A stretch of DNA of 6,678 bases, from positions 1 through 6,678 of the forward strand of contig CANQYH010000172.1 of NCBI GenBank assembly GCA_947628025.1, written 5' to 3'. The DNA is from an uncultured Lachnospiraceae bacterium (GTDB lineage: Bacteria; Bacillota; Clostridia; Lachnospirales; Lachnospiraceae). The position numbers and the translations under genes were made by a program. Shown here piece after piece: positions 6,304 through 6,678 of the stretch; within the stretch, counting starts at the first letter, position 1; each line of letters begins with the position of its first letter. Under the pieces are notes generated by a model, which made no database searches, was not told the DNA's origin, and saw only the letters and a list, made by a program, of their open reading frames with translations.

Positions 6304-6317
6304 GGAAATCGGTTTCA
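6304..6317. promoter_or_regulatory. Catabolite-response-element-like site upstream of the promoter
   Basis: GGAAATCGGTTTCA contains GAAA-N-CG-N-TTTC, the core of LacI/CcpA-family operators, and fits the cre consensus TGWNANCGNTNWCA at every fixed base except the first. It lies about 185 bp upstream of the predicted transcription start and about 20 bp past the phosphorylase terminator. Its distance makes direct repression less obvious; looping with the promoter-proximal operator or chance are both possible. Confidence 0.4.
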
Positions 6318-6337
6318 TGTGCGGCCGGAAAAATGCC

Positions 6338-6402
6338 AAAAAAACGGTGCAAACGCAGAAACGGCACAGCCCGCAGGCCATGCCGTTTCCCGAAAACGTT
6401 TG
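6338..6402 (-). terminator. Composite intrinsic terminator after the pyrimidine-nucleoside phosphorylase gene
   Basis: A perfect 9-bp inner stem (GAAACGGCA 6358-6366 with TGCCGTTTC 6381-6389) can extend at its tip through GCC/GGC. It is flanked by an outer 6-bp stem CAAACG/CGTTTG (6350-6355 with 6397-6402). On the minus strand a seven-U run (6344-6338) follows five nt after the outer stem. Position and polarity fit termination of the phosphorylase transcript about 90 nt past its stop. Confidence 0.75.
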
Positions 6403-6492
6403 AATGTGAACATAGTTGTGATCTTACCCTGGTAGCTGCCGGTACTTTCCCGCTTCTTCCTATGTGTTTGATGAATACAGGCAGGACGCGTC

Positions 6493-6678
6493 TCAGTACC
6501 GCTCCACGCCCTCCGCCGTGACCCTGGCGTAGATGTGCCGCTTCTCCTCCGCGGGTGCCTCTCCGATCACGTAGGAATCCAAAAACCGCCGCTCCGCTCC
6601 GCCGAAAAGCGCCTCGTCCGACGTATAAAGCGTCGCCAGCACGTCGCCCTTTTTCACGAGATCGCCGTACTTCTTGTG
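6493..6678 (-). CDS. pdp: Pyrimidine-nucleoside phosphorylase, C-terminal 61 residues (5' part beyond window edge)
   Basis: The visible end begins HKKYGDLVKKGDVLATLYTS and finishes GVERY before TGA at 6495-6493. The pattern HKK-GD-V-KG--LAT is the beta-rich C-terminal domain (PYNP_C) of thymidine/pyrimidine-nucleoside phosphorylases, which split uridine or thymidine with phosphate into base and (deoxy)ribose-1-phosphate in the cytoplasm. Family members are about 430-440 residues, so roughly 370 lie outside; the active site is not visible. It runs in the same direction as the transporter genes, but a terminator and a separate strong promoter lie between, so it is probably a different transcription unit. 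The symbol rests on the Firmicutes family; deoA is the alternative name for the thymidine-specific enzyme. A biotin/lipoyl-like domain of another enzyme is the less likely alternative. Confidence 0.83.
   Translation of the reverse strand, partial: HKKYGDLVKKGDVLATLYTSDEALFGGAERRFLDSYVIGEAPAEEKRHIYARVTAEGVERY

Larger units (their letters stand above)
6042..6492. other. 451-bp AT-rich regulatory intergenic region
   Basis: No gene is supported here. Going in the direction of transcription it holds about 90 nt of trailing sequence after the phosphorylase stop, the phosphorylase terminator, a LacI/CcpA-type partial palindrome, about 145 nt of AT-rich sequence with homopolymer T and A runs, the promoter with an operator-like palindrome, and a leader with two stem-loops and a ribosome binding site. 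The T-rich stretch 6181-6300 contains two GCGCAAAA copies on the minus strand but nothing else I can name. Confidence 0.7.

Noticed and set aside
6403..6492. TGTGA-containing stretch as a possible CRP site, and a small gene after the phosphorylase
   Set aside because: The two TGTGA copies are direct, not inverted, repeats, and no start codon with a ribosome binding site opens a convincing frame on the minus strand.
6333..6521. A 62-codon plus-strand open frame in the intergenic region
   Set aside because: It runs across the phosphorylase terminator and its 3' coding end, has no ribosome binding site, and its Arg/Pro/Thr-rich product has no recognisable features.

Overview
The window looks like a piece of a fairly GC-rich Firmicutes genome, most likely a gut-type clostridium of the Lachnospiraceae kind. 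The evidence is a strong AGGAGG ribosome binding site, a near-consensus sigma-A promoter, a lipoprotein with a Thr/Ala-rich tether of the type common in that group, and the family make-up of the genes. This placement is inference. All supported genes lie on the minus strand, so the biology reads from right to left.

From the right: positions 6493-6678 hold the last 61 codons of a pyrimidine-nucleoside phosphorylase, followed by a composite hairpin and U-run terminator (6338-6402). The rest of the AT-rich intergenic stretch (6042-6492) holds a LacI/CcpA-type half-palindrome (6304-6317), a TTGACA-N17-TATGAT promoter (6130-6158), a TGAAAC-GG-GTTTCA operator-like palindrome at the predicted transcription start, and a leader of about 80 nt with two stem-loops before the first gene.

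The transcription unit that follows is a carbohydrate-type ABC importer. Gene 1 (3894-6041) encodes a 715-residue lipoprotein solute-binding protein with a Thr/Ala tether and two C-terminal Ig-like repeats. A 164-bp spacer follows; it contains a post-stop hairpin, a terminator-like hairpin with a U-rich tail, a further hairpin, and a hairpin that displays the Shine-Dalgarno in its loop and holds the next start codon in its stem. Gene 2 (760-3729) encodes a 989-residue membrane-anchored protein with two homologous beta-sandwich, carbohydrate-binding-like domains, a helical linker and a complete C-terminal family 1 solute-binding domain. Gene 3 (1-758, cut by the window edge) encodes a MalF/UgpA-type permease and starts 1 nt after gene 2 stops.

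Together the genes suggest uptake of a sugar or oligosaccharide. Two very different binding proteins serve one permease system: one lipid-anchored with an Ig-like extension, one membrane-anchored with sugar-binding-like domains. The second permease and any ATPase lie outside the window. The substrate cannot be read from the sequence. The most unusual items are the architectures of the two binding proteins and the dense regulatory structure in front of genes 1 and 2. No mobile element, CRISPR array, tRNA or rRNA was seen.
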